A stretch of 64,000 nucleotides of DNA from Pseudomonas sp. StFLB209 (GCF_000829415.1 NZ_AP014637.1:1686001-1750000), one strand, 5' to 3'; counted from the first letter of the stretch, positions 47,057 to 55,870 are shown. Numbers and translations are program-made. The notes: generated by a model from the sequence alone, not told the origin.

Positions 47057-48430
47057 CGGCAGGAGCACACTGACCGAAAGCCCGCCAGCCTCGCGGTTAC
47101 GCAGCATCAGCCGGCCGCCATGCAGCATGGCGATGCGCTTGGCGATGCTCAGGCCCAGACCGTAGCCGCCGGAACGCTGGTTGCGTGAGGCTTCACCACG
47201 TACGAACGGGTCGGTGATGGTTGGCAGCTGTTGCTCGGCAATGCCGGGGCCGCGGTCGAGGATCTCGATGTGCAGGTGCTGGTCGTCCGATTGCACGTTG
47301 AGACTGACCTGCCGGGCATAGCGCAAGGCATTGCTCAGCAGGTTTTGCAGGCAACGTTGCAGCAACAGCTCATTGACCTGCACCACGCCGCCACGTCCGC
47401 TGACCGGCAAGGGTTCCTCAGCGCTGCACAGCTCATCGCACAAGCGAGCGAGCAGCTCGTCGATATCGACAGGCTGCACGGTGTGTTTCTCGGCGCTCTG
47501 CAAATAATCGAGCACCTGGGCGATCATGCGCTCCATTTCGACAATATTGTGCCGCAGCCGCTCGCGAGGACGCTCTTCGCTGACCCGCTCGATCAGCAGA
47601 CGCATGCGGGTCAGCGGGGTACGCAGGTCGTGGGATACAGCTGCCAGGAAATAGGCCTGGTCATCGAGCATGGCTTTGAGCCGCTGCTGCATGCTGTTGA
47701 AGGCCAGCGCGGCCTGGCGAACCTCTTGCGAGCCTTCGATGGTCAAGGGTGGCTGTTCGAGGTTGTCGCCCAGCGCCATGGCAGCCTCGCCCAGACGCTT
47801 GAGCGGGCGCAGGCACAGACGCACCGCCACCAGACAGATCACCAGCACGGCCAGAATGCGCAGGGCATACACCCGCAACAGATAATCGGCGATCAGCACC
47901 CATGCCGACTCGCCGCTCCAGCCCTGCATTTCCTGCGCCTCGACGTGCAGCCAGCGCTGGTCCGGCAGCTGGAGCGCAAAGCGCAGATGCGCCTGGGCGG
48001 TGCGCAGGCCGAACAGGCTATGCCAAACGATCGGCTGGCCCTGCGTATCGGTCAAGGTCGCGCTGAGCAGGCGCAGCGGGTAATCGCGTCCGGTTTCAAT
48101 GCGCAACGCCTGACCGAGCAGTAATTCAATGCGCCGCTGGGCGCGGCTGGGTTCACCGCCGGGCACACGGGGCGGTGCATCTGACAGGCAGCGCAACTGG
48201 TAATGGGTGCGAACCTGAAGCTGTTCGGGCGCACGGCAGTCAATCTGCTCGATGATCGCCGCAGTGTCACGCGCCATAAGCCGTACGGGCGCTTCCAGAA
48301 CCTGCGCAAAACGCACATCGAACCAGATACTGCTCGATGCCAGCTGAATGCCCAGCACCCCAAAAACCATGATCACCAGCAACTGGGCGAACAGGGTTTT
48401 GGGCCATAGCCTTTGCAGAAAGCGCCGCAT
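47030..48430 (-). CDS. Two-component sensor histidine kinase separated from its regulator by an insertion
   Basis: Inner-membrane sensor kinase of 466 residues, EnvZ/PfeS-like in layout. TM1 is at about 12-32, a periplasmic sensor region follows to about 185, and TM2 is [21 protein letters not shown]. Then come HAMP, the H box [16 protein letters not shown], the N box [10 protein letters not shown]1 DRGPGI and G2 [12 protein letters not shown]. Its ATG sits one base after the stop of a remnant of the response-regulator gene, but the full regulator gene now lies 1.57 kb away beyond a two-gene insert. Expression may therefore depend on a new promoter in the insert. Confidence 0.92.
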   Translation of the reverse strand: MRRFLQRLWPKTLFAQLLVIMVFGVLGIQLASSSIWFDVRFAQVLEAPVRLMARDTAAIIEQIDCRAPEQLQVRTHYQLRCLSDAPPRVPGGEPSRAQRRIELLLGQALRIETGRDYPLRLLSATLTDTQGQPIVWHSLFGLRTAQAHLRFALQLPDQRWLHVEAQEMQGWSGESAWVLIADYLLRVYALRILAVLVICLVAVRLCLRPLKRLGEAAMALGDNLEQPPLTIEGSQEVRQAALAFNSMQQRLKAMLDDQAYFLAAVSHDLRTPLTRMRLLIERVSEERPRERLRHNIVEMERMIAQVLDYLQSAEKHTVQPVDIDELLARLCDELCSAEEPLPVSGRGGVVQVNELLLQRCLQNLLSNALRYARQVSLNVQSDDQHLHIEILDRGPGIAEQQLPTITDPFVRGEASRNQRSGGYGLGLSIAKRIAMLHGGRLMLRNREAGGLSVSVLLPLHQPALHQ

Positions 48431-48480
48431 CTCAGGACGCGGGACCGGTGATGCTCAACAGATAGCCTTCATTGCGGATG
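48413..48480. repeat. Direct repeat copy 1 (left boundary of DUF3800 cassette)
   Basis: 68 bp that match 49985-50052 at 65 positions, with 54 identical bases in a row (48423-48476 against 49995-50048). It contains the first six kinase codons and the last 15-16 codons of the response regulator. The three differences are all synonymous in the affected codons. Confidence 0.95.
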
Positions 48481-48530
48481 ACAGAAAGTCTGCACCTTGC
48501 CGTTCGGACGGCTCTGAGTCAATAAACACT
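48432..48530 (-). pseudogene. Remnant of a response-regulator 3' end next to the kinase gene
   Basis: On the minus strand the sequence reads RNEGYLLSITGPAS-stop, identical in protein to the intact regulator's C-terminus, but further upstream it quickly loses similarity (TARCRLSVI against ASVQIVTI) with a one-base indel. It has no start and is only the residue of the duplicated junction. The left limit of homology is approximate. Confidence 0.75.
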
Positions 48531-48635
48531 GGAGCAGGCGAGCCAGGAAAACGATGACTGAAGCCTGATCGCTCTGGCCCATGGCTATGAGCAAACAGAG
48601 TACATTCGGCAACCCTAACGGCCAGCAGTACAGCA

Positions 48636-49343
48636 ATGAACGAAACCTTCAATATCTATTGTGACGAATCCTGCCACCTGGAGAATGACGGTCAGCGCGC
48701 CATGGTGCTGGGCGCTGTCTGGTGTCCAGAGGCAAAACGCCTGGAGATCGCCCGGCGTCTACGTGAAATCAAATCAAGACATAAACTGCCCCGCGATTTC
48801 GAAATCAAGTGGACCAAGGTGGGCTCCGCCAAACTACAGTTCTACCTGGACTGTATCGACTATTTTTTTGACGATGACGATCTGCACTTTCGTGCGTTGG
48901 TTGTTGCCGACAAGGCTTGTCTCAACCACCGGCAGTACCGGCAAAGCCATGACGACTGGTACTACAAGATTTATTTCTCGATGCTCAAGACCATCTTCGA
49001 CCCAGACGCTGGATACCATGTCTACATCGATATCAAAGACACATTAGGGCATGAGAAGGTCACCAGACTCCACGAGGCGCTGGCCCACAACGCCTATGAC
49101 TTTTCTCGCAAGGTAATCCGCCGTGTACAGCGCATTCACTCTCATGAGGCAGAACAATTGCAGTTGGCCGACTTGCTCATTGGCGCGCTGTCCTACCTGC
49201 ATCGCGGACTGTGTGGCAGCGAAGCCAAGCAGCGACTGATTGCGCGAATTCGCGAGCGTAGCCGCTATAACCTGAAGCAGAACACGTTGCTGCGTGAGTC
49301 CAAGTTCAACCTGTTCTTCTGGAGCGGGAGCCAAGACTTATGA
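48636..49343 (+). CDS. DUF3800 protein, putative RNase H-like nuclease of an inserted cassette
   Basis: 235-residue soluble protein of the DUF3800 family. Conserved acidic positions expected for an RNase H-like metal site are visible: CDES (D10, E11), EIKWTKV (E56, K58), YIDIKD (D132, D135) and LQLADLLIGALSY (D179). Function is unproven; family members are frequent in accessory and defence regions. It is on the plus strand against the flanking two-component genes, and its base composition is visibly less GC-rich. The ATG has only a weak ribosome site. Its stop overlaps the next gene's start as ATGA. Confidence 0.85.
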   Translation: MNETFNIYCDESCHLENDGQRAMVLGAVWCPEAKRLEIARRLREIKSRHKLPRDFEIKWTKVGSAKLQFYLDCIDYFFDDDDLHFRALVVADKACLNHRQYRQSHDDWYYKIYFSMLKTIFDPDAGYHVYIDIKDTLGHEKVTRLHEALAHNAYDFSRKVIRRVQRIHSHEAEQLQLADLLIGALSYLHRGLCGSEAKQRLIARIRERSRYNLKQNTLLRESKFNLFFWSGSQDL

Positions 49344-49825
49344 GCCTGCCGGGATGGCTGCCTGAACTGGAAGAACTGAAAGCTTATGGTGGCGATTTTT
49401 CTCGTTATCTGGATGCGATCTACGAGATATTTTGTGCCGACTTTGTGGTTTCGAAACCCGTATTCGCTGGTAAGCGTCTTGGCTTGAAGCGTCATCCGGT
49501 TATTCAGGGCAAGGAGGCTACGTTTTGGCACATGATTTCAGAGGGGCACGACGAAGCGGAGCGCCTGCCTGATTTGCGGCGTTGCGAGCGTATTCGCTGG
49601 CCCAGACCAATAATAGAAAATGCTGCCGATACAAGGCTAAAGATCTGGCGTGAACCGAAAGGCTCAACTACTCGTGTATTGATATGGTTTGCCGAAGCCC
49701 AATACTTGGTGGTGCTGGAAGAGCGCAAGGACTACACCCTGCCTTGGACGGCCTATCCAGTCGAACGAGAGCATCAGCAGAAGAAACTGGAGCAGCGTTG
49801 GGAGCGCTACAGTCAGGAGAGTTAG
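49340..49825 (+). CDS. Hypothetical partner of the DUF3800 protein
   Basis: 161-residue soluble protein starting MSLPGWLPELEELKAYGGDF. I do not recognise a named family. The middle is dense in conserved-looking charged and aromatic residues: GLKRHPVIQGKEATFWHMISEG, DLRRCERIRWPRPIIEN, and a strand region RVLIWFAEAQYLVVLEERKDYTLPWTAY. The C-terminus is basic and helical. The RHP, E and WH residues could form an active site, making a toxin or nuclease-like role possible. The four-base overlap with the DUF3800 gene implies that both are made together and may form a complex. Confidence 0.8.
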   Translation: MSLPGWLPELEELKAYGGDFSRYLDAIYEIFCADFVVSKPVFAGKRLGLKRHPVIQGKEATFWHMISEGHDEAERLPDLRRCERIRWPRPIIENAADTRLKIWREPKGSTTRVLIWFAEAQYLVVLEERKDYTLPWTAYPVEREHQQKKLEQRWERYSQES

Positions 49826-49984
49826 GCTGGCCGCGCCCTCCACAGGAGGACGGGGCCGTTACTCCTTCTACACTGACACCCTAAGGCTGGTAGATGAGCT
49901 GGTGCCAACGGTAGGCCTTACCTGTCTGGATTTCAAGCTACACGCTGTTTTTTCTGACGATATGCCTGCTTTTCGTCACAGTCA

Positions 49985-50052
49985 TTGCAAAAAACGCCGC
50001 ATCTCAGGACGCGGGACCGGTGATGCTCAACAGATAGCCTTCATTGCGAATG
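49985..50052. repeat. Direct repeat copy 2 (right boundary of DUF3800 cassette)
   Basis: Matches 48413-48480. On the minus strand it contains the true 3' end of the response-regulator gene plus six codons (MRRFLQ) of the kinase, after which the sequence breaks off into a stop. This marks the former regulator-kinase junction. Confidence 0.95.
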
Positions 50053-50762
50053 GTGACAATCTGCACGCTGGCACGCTCATCGCTTTTGAATGACTGACGC
50101 AGCCGGCTGATGCACATGTCCACCGAGCGGTCGTCGGGCTGATAGGCGCGGCCGAAGGCGCTGCGGGTGAGCTGCTCACGGGTCAGCACTTCTTCATGGG
50201 CATTGAGCAACTCGCTGAGCACACGGTAATCGGAGCGTGGCAACGGCAACTGGCGCTGGTCCGGCAGGGTCAGTTCGCGGCGGGCGTGGTCGAGCCGGTA
50301 GCCGGCAAAGTGCTGAGTCTTGTCCGGGCGGGCAGGGGACTCGGGGGCCAGGCGCGTCGCGCGCCGCAGCACGGCCTTGATTCGCGCCAGCAACTCACGG
50401 GGCTCGAACGGCTTGGCCAGGTAGTCGTCGGCACCGACCTCCAGGCCGATCACCCGGTCCAGCGCTGCGCCCCGGGCCGACAGCATGATCACGCCCATGC
50501 TCGAATCGCGTGGCAATTGGCGGCACAGGCTCAGGCCGTCCTCGCCGGGCAGCATCAGGTCCAGGATCAACAGGTCTACGGTCTGCTCACGCAGACACTG
50601 CCACATCTGCTGACCGTCGGCAGCCGCCAACACACGATAACCGGCCTCGCTGAGGTAGTCGCAGAGCAGCTCGCGGATCTCGTCATCATCATCGACCACC
50701 AGCAAGGTTTCGCCTGATTGTGGTGGCAATCCGGGCGGCGAGGTGTCGCGCTCATTACATTC
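50004..50762 (-). CDS. OmpR-family response regulator
   Basis: 252-residue regulator. The receiver domain (about residues 20-130) has VVDDDDEIRE, the phospho-acceptor Asp in LLILDLMLPGEDG, the Ser/Thr in MLSARG and KPFEPRELLARI. A winged-helix output follows (YRVLSELLNAHEEVLTREQLTRSAFG... DRSVDMCISRLRQSF). It is divergent from a TonB-dependent siderophore receptor, a layout seen in PfeR/PfeS-PfeA systems, so control of that receptor is inferred. The kinase gene once followed directly; a duplicated stop/start region shows that. Confidence 0.92.
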   Translation of the reverse strand, partial: ECNERDTSPPGLPPQSGETLLVVDDDDEIRELLCDYLSEAGYRVLAAADGQQMWQCLREQTVDLLILDLMLPGEDGLSLCRQLPRDSSMGVIMLSARGAALDRVIGLEVGADDYLAKPFEPRELLARIKAVLRRATRLAPESPARPDKTQHFAGYRLDHARRELTLPDQRQLPLPRSDYRVLSELLNAHEEVLTREQLTRSAFGRAYQPDDRSVDMCISRLRQSFKSDERASVQIVTIRNEGYLLSITGPAS

Positions 50763-50806
50763 CATTACAAGCCCATACATACGCGCGGTACAGCGAAGTG
50801 AGGTGG

Positions 50807-50825
50807 TTGATAAAAATCGTATCAA
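50807..50825. promoter_or_regulatory. Inverted repeat in the receptor/regulator promoter region
   Basis: TTGATA-AAAATCG-TATCAA is a perfect 6+7+6 inverted repeat centred in the 92-bp spacer between the divergent regulator and receptor genes. It also partly resembles a Fur box (GATA...TATC). Either Fur or the response regulator could bind. Confidence 0.55.
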
Positions 50826-50854
50826 AACCTAACTGCAAACACGAAGCGATTACA

Positions 50855-53173
50855 ATGACTCACTTGGGCAGCACCTCTTCTACCATCCTCCATCTCCCTG
50901 CCAACCCTACCGACATTTTCACCCTCAAGCGCTCTAACGTGCTGATCGGCCTGGGCCTGAGCGCACTGATTGCCAGTCACAGTGTTAACGCGGCCGACGC
51001 TGTCGAACTCAACGCCATTGATGTCCGCGACAGCGCCTACACCGAACAGGATGCCACCGGCCAGGCCGGTTACACGGTTAAAAGCACCAGCAGTTCCACC
51101 GGCCTTAAGCTGACCCCAAGGCAGACCCCGCAGTCGGTGACCACCATCACTCAGGAGCAGATGACCGACCGCAATATCACCAATATGGAGCAGGCACTGG
51201 ACGCCGCGCCGGGGGTGAGCATGAGCAAGCTGGAGGTCGGCGGGCGTACCGAGTACCGCGCCCGTGGCTACGCCATCAGCAACTGGAAGGTCGATGGCCT
51301 GCAGTATCCGGGGGGGTCGGATTTCAGCGGCGCCGGTTCGTCGCTGAACATGGACATGTACGAGCGCATGGACGTGGTCCGCGGCGCCAACGGCCTGTTG
51401 GGCGGCACCGGAGATCCGTCAGCCACCGTCAACCTGATCCGCAAGCGTCCGACCCGCGAGTTCGGCGGCAGCGCCTACGTGACCTATGGCAGTTGGGACA
51501 AGGCCCGCCTGGGCGCCGACCTGAACCTGCCGCTGTCGGAAGATGGTCGTCTGCGTTCGCGCTTTGTGGTTTCCCAGCAGGAGGCCAACTCGTTCCGCGA
51601 CGAGCAGTCCGACCGCTCGCGGGCAGCGCTGGCCAATGTCGAGTTCGATCTGGATGACGCCACCACCCTTGGCGCCGGCTTTCAGTATGAGTATTACAAG
51701 ATTGTCGGCGGCGGCTGGGGTGCCAATATCCCGATCTGGTACGGTGACGGCAGCAAGACCGACCTGCCGCGCAGCACCAACGTGGTGCCGAGCTGGAGCT
51801 TTGGCGAGTACACCACCCGTACCGCGTTCGGCTCGCTGACCCATCGCTTCGACAATGACTGGACCCTGAACGTCAATCTGGCGCAGACCACCACCGACGC
51901 CCTTAACCACCGCGGCCTGGCCAAGGTCAACTCGTCGTCGGGCGGCAATTATGTCGGTTACTTCAACCGCGATGGCAGCGGTGCGGTACTCAATGGCCTG
52001 CACAGCTCGACTGACACCACTCAACAGTCCGGCCAGATTGATCTGAGCGGCCCGTTCCAGCTGTTCGGCCGTACCCATCAGGCGATGTTCGGCTACAACG
52101 ACAGCCGCACCGTGGCCTGGTCGCCGCAATACAGCTGCACCATGTCCAGCGCCCTGCGCACCAGTGCGCCAGCGCTGGGCTGCCAGTTCCGTGGCAACAA
52201 CGGTTTTGCGCTCAGCGACTGGCGCAACGGGGTAAATGACGATTACTACATCGATGCCCGCCAGACCGGCCTGCACAGCAAGACCACCACGCGCCTGCAG
52301 GGTATGTATGCGGCAACCCGGATCAGCATCACCGATCCGCTGTCGGTGATTGCCGGGGTGCGCACCAGCAACTATGACGCAGTGACCATCGCCACCTCCG
52401 GGGCACGCAGCAGCCAGAGCGAGAACGGTATCGTCACCCCATATCTGGGCGCGGTGTATGACCTCAATGACAACTACTCGCTGTATGCCAGCTATACCGA
52501 CATTTTCACCCCGCAGACTCAGGAAGACGCCGGCGGCAGCAAGATCGAGCCGATTCGTGGCAAGAGCTACGAAACCGGGATCAAGGGTGAGTGGTTCGAC
52601 GGTCGCCTGAATGCCCAGGCTGCGTATTTCCGCACCCAGCAGGACAACAAGGCCGTTACCGATGGCGCCAGCCTGACCCCGACCGGCGCGCAGGCCTACA
52701 AGGCCGGCTCCGGGGTGGAAACCAACGGTATCGATCTGGAAGTGGCCGGGGCGATCACGCCGAACTGGAACGTCTACGGCGGCTACACCTGGCTGCACTT
52801 TCGGCGCCTCGATTCCGACGGCCGCAGTGACCCTTCGCACCTGTTCAAACTGTCGACCACCTACCACCTGTCTGGCGCGCTGGATCGTCTGACCGTGGGT
52901 ACCGGTGTGACTGCACAGACCAACATCCGCGCACTGTCGACCCCGGCCGGCCAGCCCACCAACGGCGTGAGCCGCAGCGCCAGCGACGTCAACTGGTCCG
53001 GTTATGCGATCTGGAATGCCATGGCCCGCTATGACATCACGGACGACACCGCACTGACCCTGAACGCCAACAACCTGTTCGACAAGCACTACTTCACCCG
53101 CTATGGCTTCTATGCCGGGGCGATCTACGGTGATCCTCGCAGCCTGTCGCTGACCCTGCGGACCCAGTTCTGA
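50855..53173 (+). CDS. TonB-dependent siderophore receptor
   Basis: Outer-membrane receptor of about 772 residues. A long signal region (KRSNVLIGLGLSALIASHSVNA) is followed directly by the plug domain: LKLTPRQTPQSVTTITQEQM, ALDAAPGVSMSKLEVGGRTEYRARGYAISNWKVDG and RGANGLLGGTGDPSATVNLIRKRPT. The 22-strand barrel ends with LRTQF. There is no N-terminal signalling (STN) domain, so it is not an FpvA-type transducer; regulation is more likely by the neighbouring two-component system. The sequence resembles FhuE/hydroxamate-type receptors, but the siderophore cannot be told. The ATG at 50855 is used; the longer frame overlaps the regulator start. Confidence 0.93.
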   Translation: MTHLGSTSSTILHLPANPTDIFTLKRSNVLIGLGLSALIASHSVNAADAVELNAIDVRDSAYTEQDATGQAGYTVKSTSSSTGLKLTPRQTPQSVTTITQEQMTDRNITNMEQALDAAPGVSMSKLEVGGRTEYRARGYAISNWKVDGLQYPGGSDFSGAGSSLNMDMYERMDVVRGANGLLGGTGDPSATVNLIRKRPTREFGGSAYVTYGSWDKARLGADLNLPLSEDGRLRSRFVVSQQEANSFRDEQSDRSRAALANVEFDLDDATTLGAGFQYEYYKIVGGGWGANIPIWYGDGSKTDLPRSTNVVPSWSFGEYTTRTAFGSLTHRFDNDWTLNVNLAQTTTDALNHRGLAKVNSSSGGNYVGYFNRDGSGAVLNGLHSSTDTTQQSGQIDLSGPFQLFGRTHQAMFGYNDSRTVAWSPQYSCTMSSALRTSAPALGCQFRGNNGFALSDWRNGVNDDYYIDARQTGLHSKTTTRLQGMYAATRISITDPLSVIAGVRTSNYDAVTIATSGARSSQSENGIVTPYLGAVYDLNDNYSLYASYTDIFTPQTQEDAGGSKIEPIRGKSYETGIKGEWFDGRLNAQAAYFRTQQDNKAVTDGASLTPTGAQAYKAGSGVETNGIDLEVAGAITPNWNVYGGYTWLHFRRLDSDGRSDPSHLFKLSTTYHLSGALDRLTVGTGVTAQTNIRALSTPAGQPTNGVSRSASDVNWSGYAIWNAMARYDITDDTALTLNANNLFDKHYFTRYGFYAGAIYGDPRSLSLTLRTQF

Positions 53174-53196
53174 CCGCTCTCGCGCGTCAGACAAAC

Positions 53197-53230
53197 AAAG
53201 CGGCGCCCATCTGAATGGGCGCCGCTTTTT
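53197..53230. terminator. Bidirectional terminator after the siderophore receptor
   Basis: Perfect stem AAAGCGGCGCCCAT / ATGGGCGCCGCTTT, loop CTGA, followed by a T tract. It separates convergent genes. Confidence 0.95.
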
Positions 53231-53249
53231 GTTGGATGGTTGTTCGGAC

Positions 53250-53876
53250 TCAGCGCGCACTCAGCGCCGAGTAGCTGTTCATCAGGTTGCGGTAGTTGGG
53301 AATACGCTGGCTCAGCAGGTTACCCAAGCCTTCGATGTCGTTGCGCCAGTCGCGGTGCAGCTCACAGGCTACCGAGAACCAGTTCATCAGTTGGGCGCCA
53401 GCCTGGCTCATGCGGTTCCACGCGGCCTGTTGCACGGTTTCATTGAAGGTGCCGGAAGCATCGGTCACCACAAACACTTCAAAACCTTCTTCCAGGGCCG
53501 ACAGCACCGGGAAGGTCACGCACACGTCGGTGACGACACCGGCGATGATCAGTTGCTTGCGGCCGGTGGCCTTGATCGCCTTGACGAAATCTTCGTTGTC
53601 CCAGGCGTTGATCTGGCCAGGGCGGGCGATGTACGGCGCATCCGGGAACTGCTCTTTGAGCTCCGGCACCAGCGGGCCGTTGGGGCCTTGCTCGAAGCTG
53701 GTGGTGAGGATGGTTGGCAGCTCGAAGAACTTGGCCAGGTCACCCAACGCCAGCACGTTGTTCTTGAACTCGTTGGGCGAGAAGTCCTGCACCAGCGAGA
53801 TCAGGCCGGTCTGGTGGTCGATCAGCAGTACAGCGGCGTCGTCTTTGTTCAGGCGGTTGTAGGTGAAGTTGGCCAT
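53250..53876 (-). CDS. Isochorismatase-family hydrolase, YcaC-like
   Basis: Cysteine hydrolase of 208 residues. The catalytic Asp lies in AAVLLIDHQTGL, the Lys in the ATGRKQLIIAG region and the Cys in GVVTDVCVTFPVLSALEEGFEV. Together with NRLNKDDAAVLLIDHQ at the start this fits the YcaC group, whose natural substrate is unknown. AAAGGA precedes the ATG. It is a single-gene unit, convergent with the receptor gene. Confidence 0.93.
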   Translation of the reverse strand: MANFTYNRLNKDDAAVLLIDHQTGLISLVQDFSPNEFKNNVLALGDLAKFFELPTILTTSFEQGPNGPLVPELKEQFPDAPYIARPGQINAWDNEDFVKAIKATGRKQLIIAGVVTDVCVTFPVLSALEEGFEVFVVTDASGTFNETVQQAAWNRMSQAGAQLMNWFSVACELHRDWRNDIEGLGNLLSQRIPNYRNLMNSYSALSAR

Positions 53877-54079
53877 GGGGTAGATCCTTTATCTGAGAAG
53901 TTGTGGGGTAAGTGGCGTTGCGTTCAACTTGGACACAGATTAAGGATTTACCTGAACGGGATAAATCGGCTGAAAAGCGTTTTACTGTCACCCTGAAGGA
54001 GACAATGGCAGGATTGTGCCTTTGATGGGCCGGGCAGGGCAGCGCTTGCCGGCGCAGGCAAGCGCTGTGGGGCGGCCGG

Positions 54080-55666
54080 TTACTTCACCTGTACCTTGTA
54101 GAAGTCCTGACGACCAAACGGGTTGACCTGATAGCCGCTGACCTCCTTACGGGTCAGTACAGCGGCGGTAGGGTGCGCCAGAGGCAGCCACAGGGCTTGT
54201 TGCTGGATCTGCGCCTGCGCCTGCTCATAGAGCTTGCTGCGCGCAGCCTGGTCGCTGGTGGCCTTGCCATCGCTGATCAGCTTGTCGAGGGTCTTGTCGC
54301 AGTAGCGGGCGAAGTTGGTGCCCGACTGCACCGCAGCGCAAGAGAATTGCGGGGTCAGGAAGTTGTCCGGGTCGCCATTATCGCCCGCCCAACCCATGAA
54401 CAGCAGGTCATGCTCACCGGCCTTGGCGCGGCGGATCAGCTCGCCCCATTCAATGATCTTGATCTCGGCATCAATACCGATCTGCTTCAGGTCTGCCTGC
54501 AGCAGTTGGGCGCCCAGCGACGGGTTAGGGTTGAGCAGGCTGCCCGATGGCCGGGTCCAGATCGTGGTTCTGGTGCCTTCCTTCACCCCGGCCTTGGCCA
54601 CCAGTGTCTTGGCTTTGGCGATATCGTGGGCGTAGCCGGGCAGGTCCTTGGCATAGCTCCAGGTATTGGGTGGGTAAGGGCCGGCGGCGCTCTCGGCGGT
54701 GCCTTCAAACACCGCCTTGAGGTAGTTGGCCTTGTCGAAGGCCAGATTCACGGCCTGGCGTACCTCGGCTTTGTCAAAAGGCGGATGCTGGCTGTTGATC
54801 GCCACGAAAGCGGTCATGAAGGCCTCGGTCTTTTCGACCTTGAGATTCTTGTCCTCGTTGGCGGCCTGGATATCCAGCGGTTTGGGCGACAGGGCGATCT
54901 GGCACTCGTTGCGTTTCACCTTCTGCAAACGCACGTTGGCGTCGGTGGTAATCGCATAGACCAAGGTGTCGATGGCCGGCTTGCCGGCGAAGTAGTCCGG
55001 GTTGCCGGCATAGCGCACCACGGCATCTTTCTGGAAGCGTTTGAACACGAACGGGCCGGTACCGACCGGCTGGGTGTTGAGTTTCTCCGGAGTACCGGCC
55101 TTGAGCAGTTGCGCGGTGTATTCAGCCGAGTAGATCGAGGCGAAGCCCATGCTCAAGGTGGCCAGGAAGGTGGCGTCGGCGCGGTTCAGCACAAAGCGTA
55201 CGGTATGCGGGTCGGGCGCTTCGATCTTCTTGATCAGTGCAGGCAACTGCATCGATTGGGCATGCGGAAAGCCACTTTGGGCGATCTTGTGCCATGGGTT
55301 CTGCGCATCGAGCATCCGGTTGAAACTGAACAGCACGTCATCGGCATTGAGCTCACGGCTCGGCTTGAAGTATTCGGTGCTGTGAAACTTGACCCCGTTG
55401 CGCAGTTTGAAGTCATAAGTCAGGCCATCGGCCGAGACGCTCCAGCTTTCAGCCAGGCTCGGGACCAGCCTGGCGCTTTGGGCGTCGAAATCCACCAGGC
55501 GGTTCATCAGCACATCAGCCGAGGCATTGGTGGTGGTCAACGAGTTGTATTGCACGACATCGAAGCCCTCGGGGCTGGCTTCGGTGCAAACGACGAGGTT
55601 GGCGGCCTGGGCCATGGCCGGCATCAACAGCGGGGCGAACAACAACGGGAGTGCAGCTAGGCGCAT
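54080..55666 (-). CDS. Periplasmic dipeptide/oligopeptide-binding protein of an ABC importer
   Basis: 528-residue SBP_bac_5 family protein. The signal peptide MRLAALPLLFAPLLMPAMAQA is followed by ANLVVCTEASPEGFDVVQYNSLTT and the family motif YDFKLRNGVKFHSTEYF. AAGGA precedes the ATG at 55666. No permease or ATPase genes are adjacent, so it must work with components encoded elsewhere (Dpp type). P. aeruginosa has a DppA-like protein gene beside rpmB too, from memory. Confidence 0.92.
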   Translation of the reverse strand: MRLAALPLLFAPLLMPAMAQAANLVVCTEASPEGFDVVQYNSLTTTNASADVLMNRLVDFDAQSARLVPSLAESWSVSADGLTYDFKLRNGVKFHSTEYFKPSRELNADDVLFSFNRMLDAQNPWHKIAQSGFPHAQSMQLPALIKKIEAPDPHTVRFVLNRADATFLATLSMGFASIYSAEYTAQLLKAGTPEKLNTQPVGTGPFVFKRFQKDAVVRYAGNPDYFAGKPAIDTLVYAITTDANVRLQKVKRNECQIALSPKPLDIQAANEDKNLKVEKTEAFMTAFVAINSQHPPFDKAEVRQAVNLAFDKANYLKAVFEGTAESAAGPYPPNTWSYAKDLPGYAHDIAKAKTLVAKAGVKEGTRTTIWTRPSGSLLNPNPSLGAQLLQADLKQIGIDAEIKIIEWGELIRRAKAGEHDLLFMGWAGDNGDPDNFLTPQFSCAAVQSGTNFARYCDKTLDKLISDGKATSDQAARSKLYEQAQAQIQQQALWLPLAHPTAAVLTRKEVSGYQVNPFGRQDFYKVQVK

Positions 55667-55841
55667 GCTTGGATTCCTTATCAGATTGGGCCCCATCTGC
55701 CGGTGCAGTCTGGTGAGGCCTTTACCCTAGACGATGTACCTGCACAGAACAATCGCGGCGCGGCGACGAATGGTCAGCCGCTGTTGCCCTAGCCAGGGCG
55801 CGACGAAGCCTGGGTAAATCCACGGCGAACTGCTTTGCTTG

Positions 55842-55870
55842 TTGTTGCTCTTGTGGGTTTCTGGTATAAA
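55842..55870 (+). promoter_or_regulatory. Sigma-70 promoter for rpmB-rpmG
   Basis: TTGTTG (55842-55847) and TATAAA (55865-55870) are separated by exactly 17 bp. A leader of about 140 bp follows, with a hairpin CCAACCC-ATGCC-GGGTTGG at about 55976-55994 just before the rpmB ribosome site. The leader may carry autogenous control. Confidence 0.7.

Noticed and set aside
50807..50825. Anr box at the receptor promoter
   Set aside because: The spacing between TTGAT and ATCAA is nine bases, not four, so it does not fit Anr.
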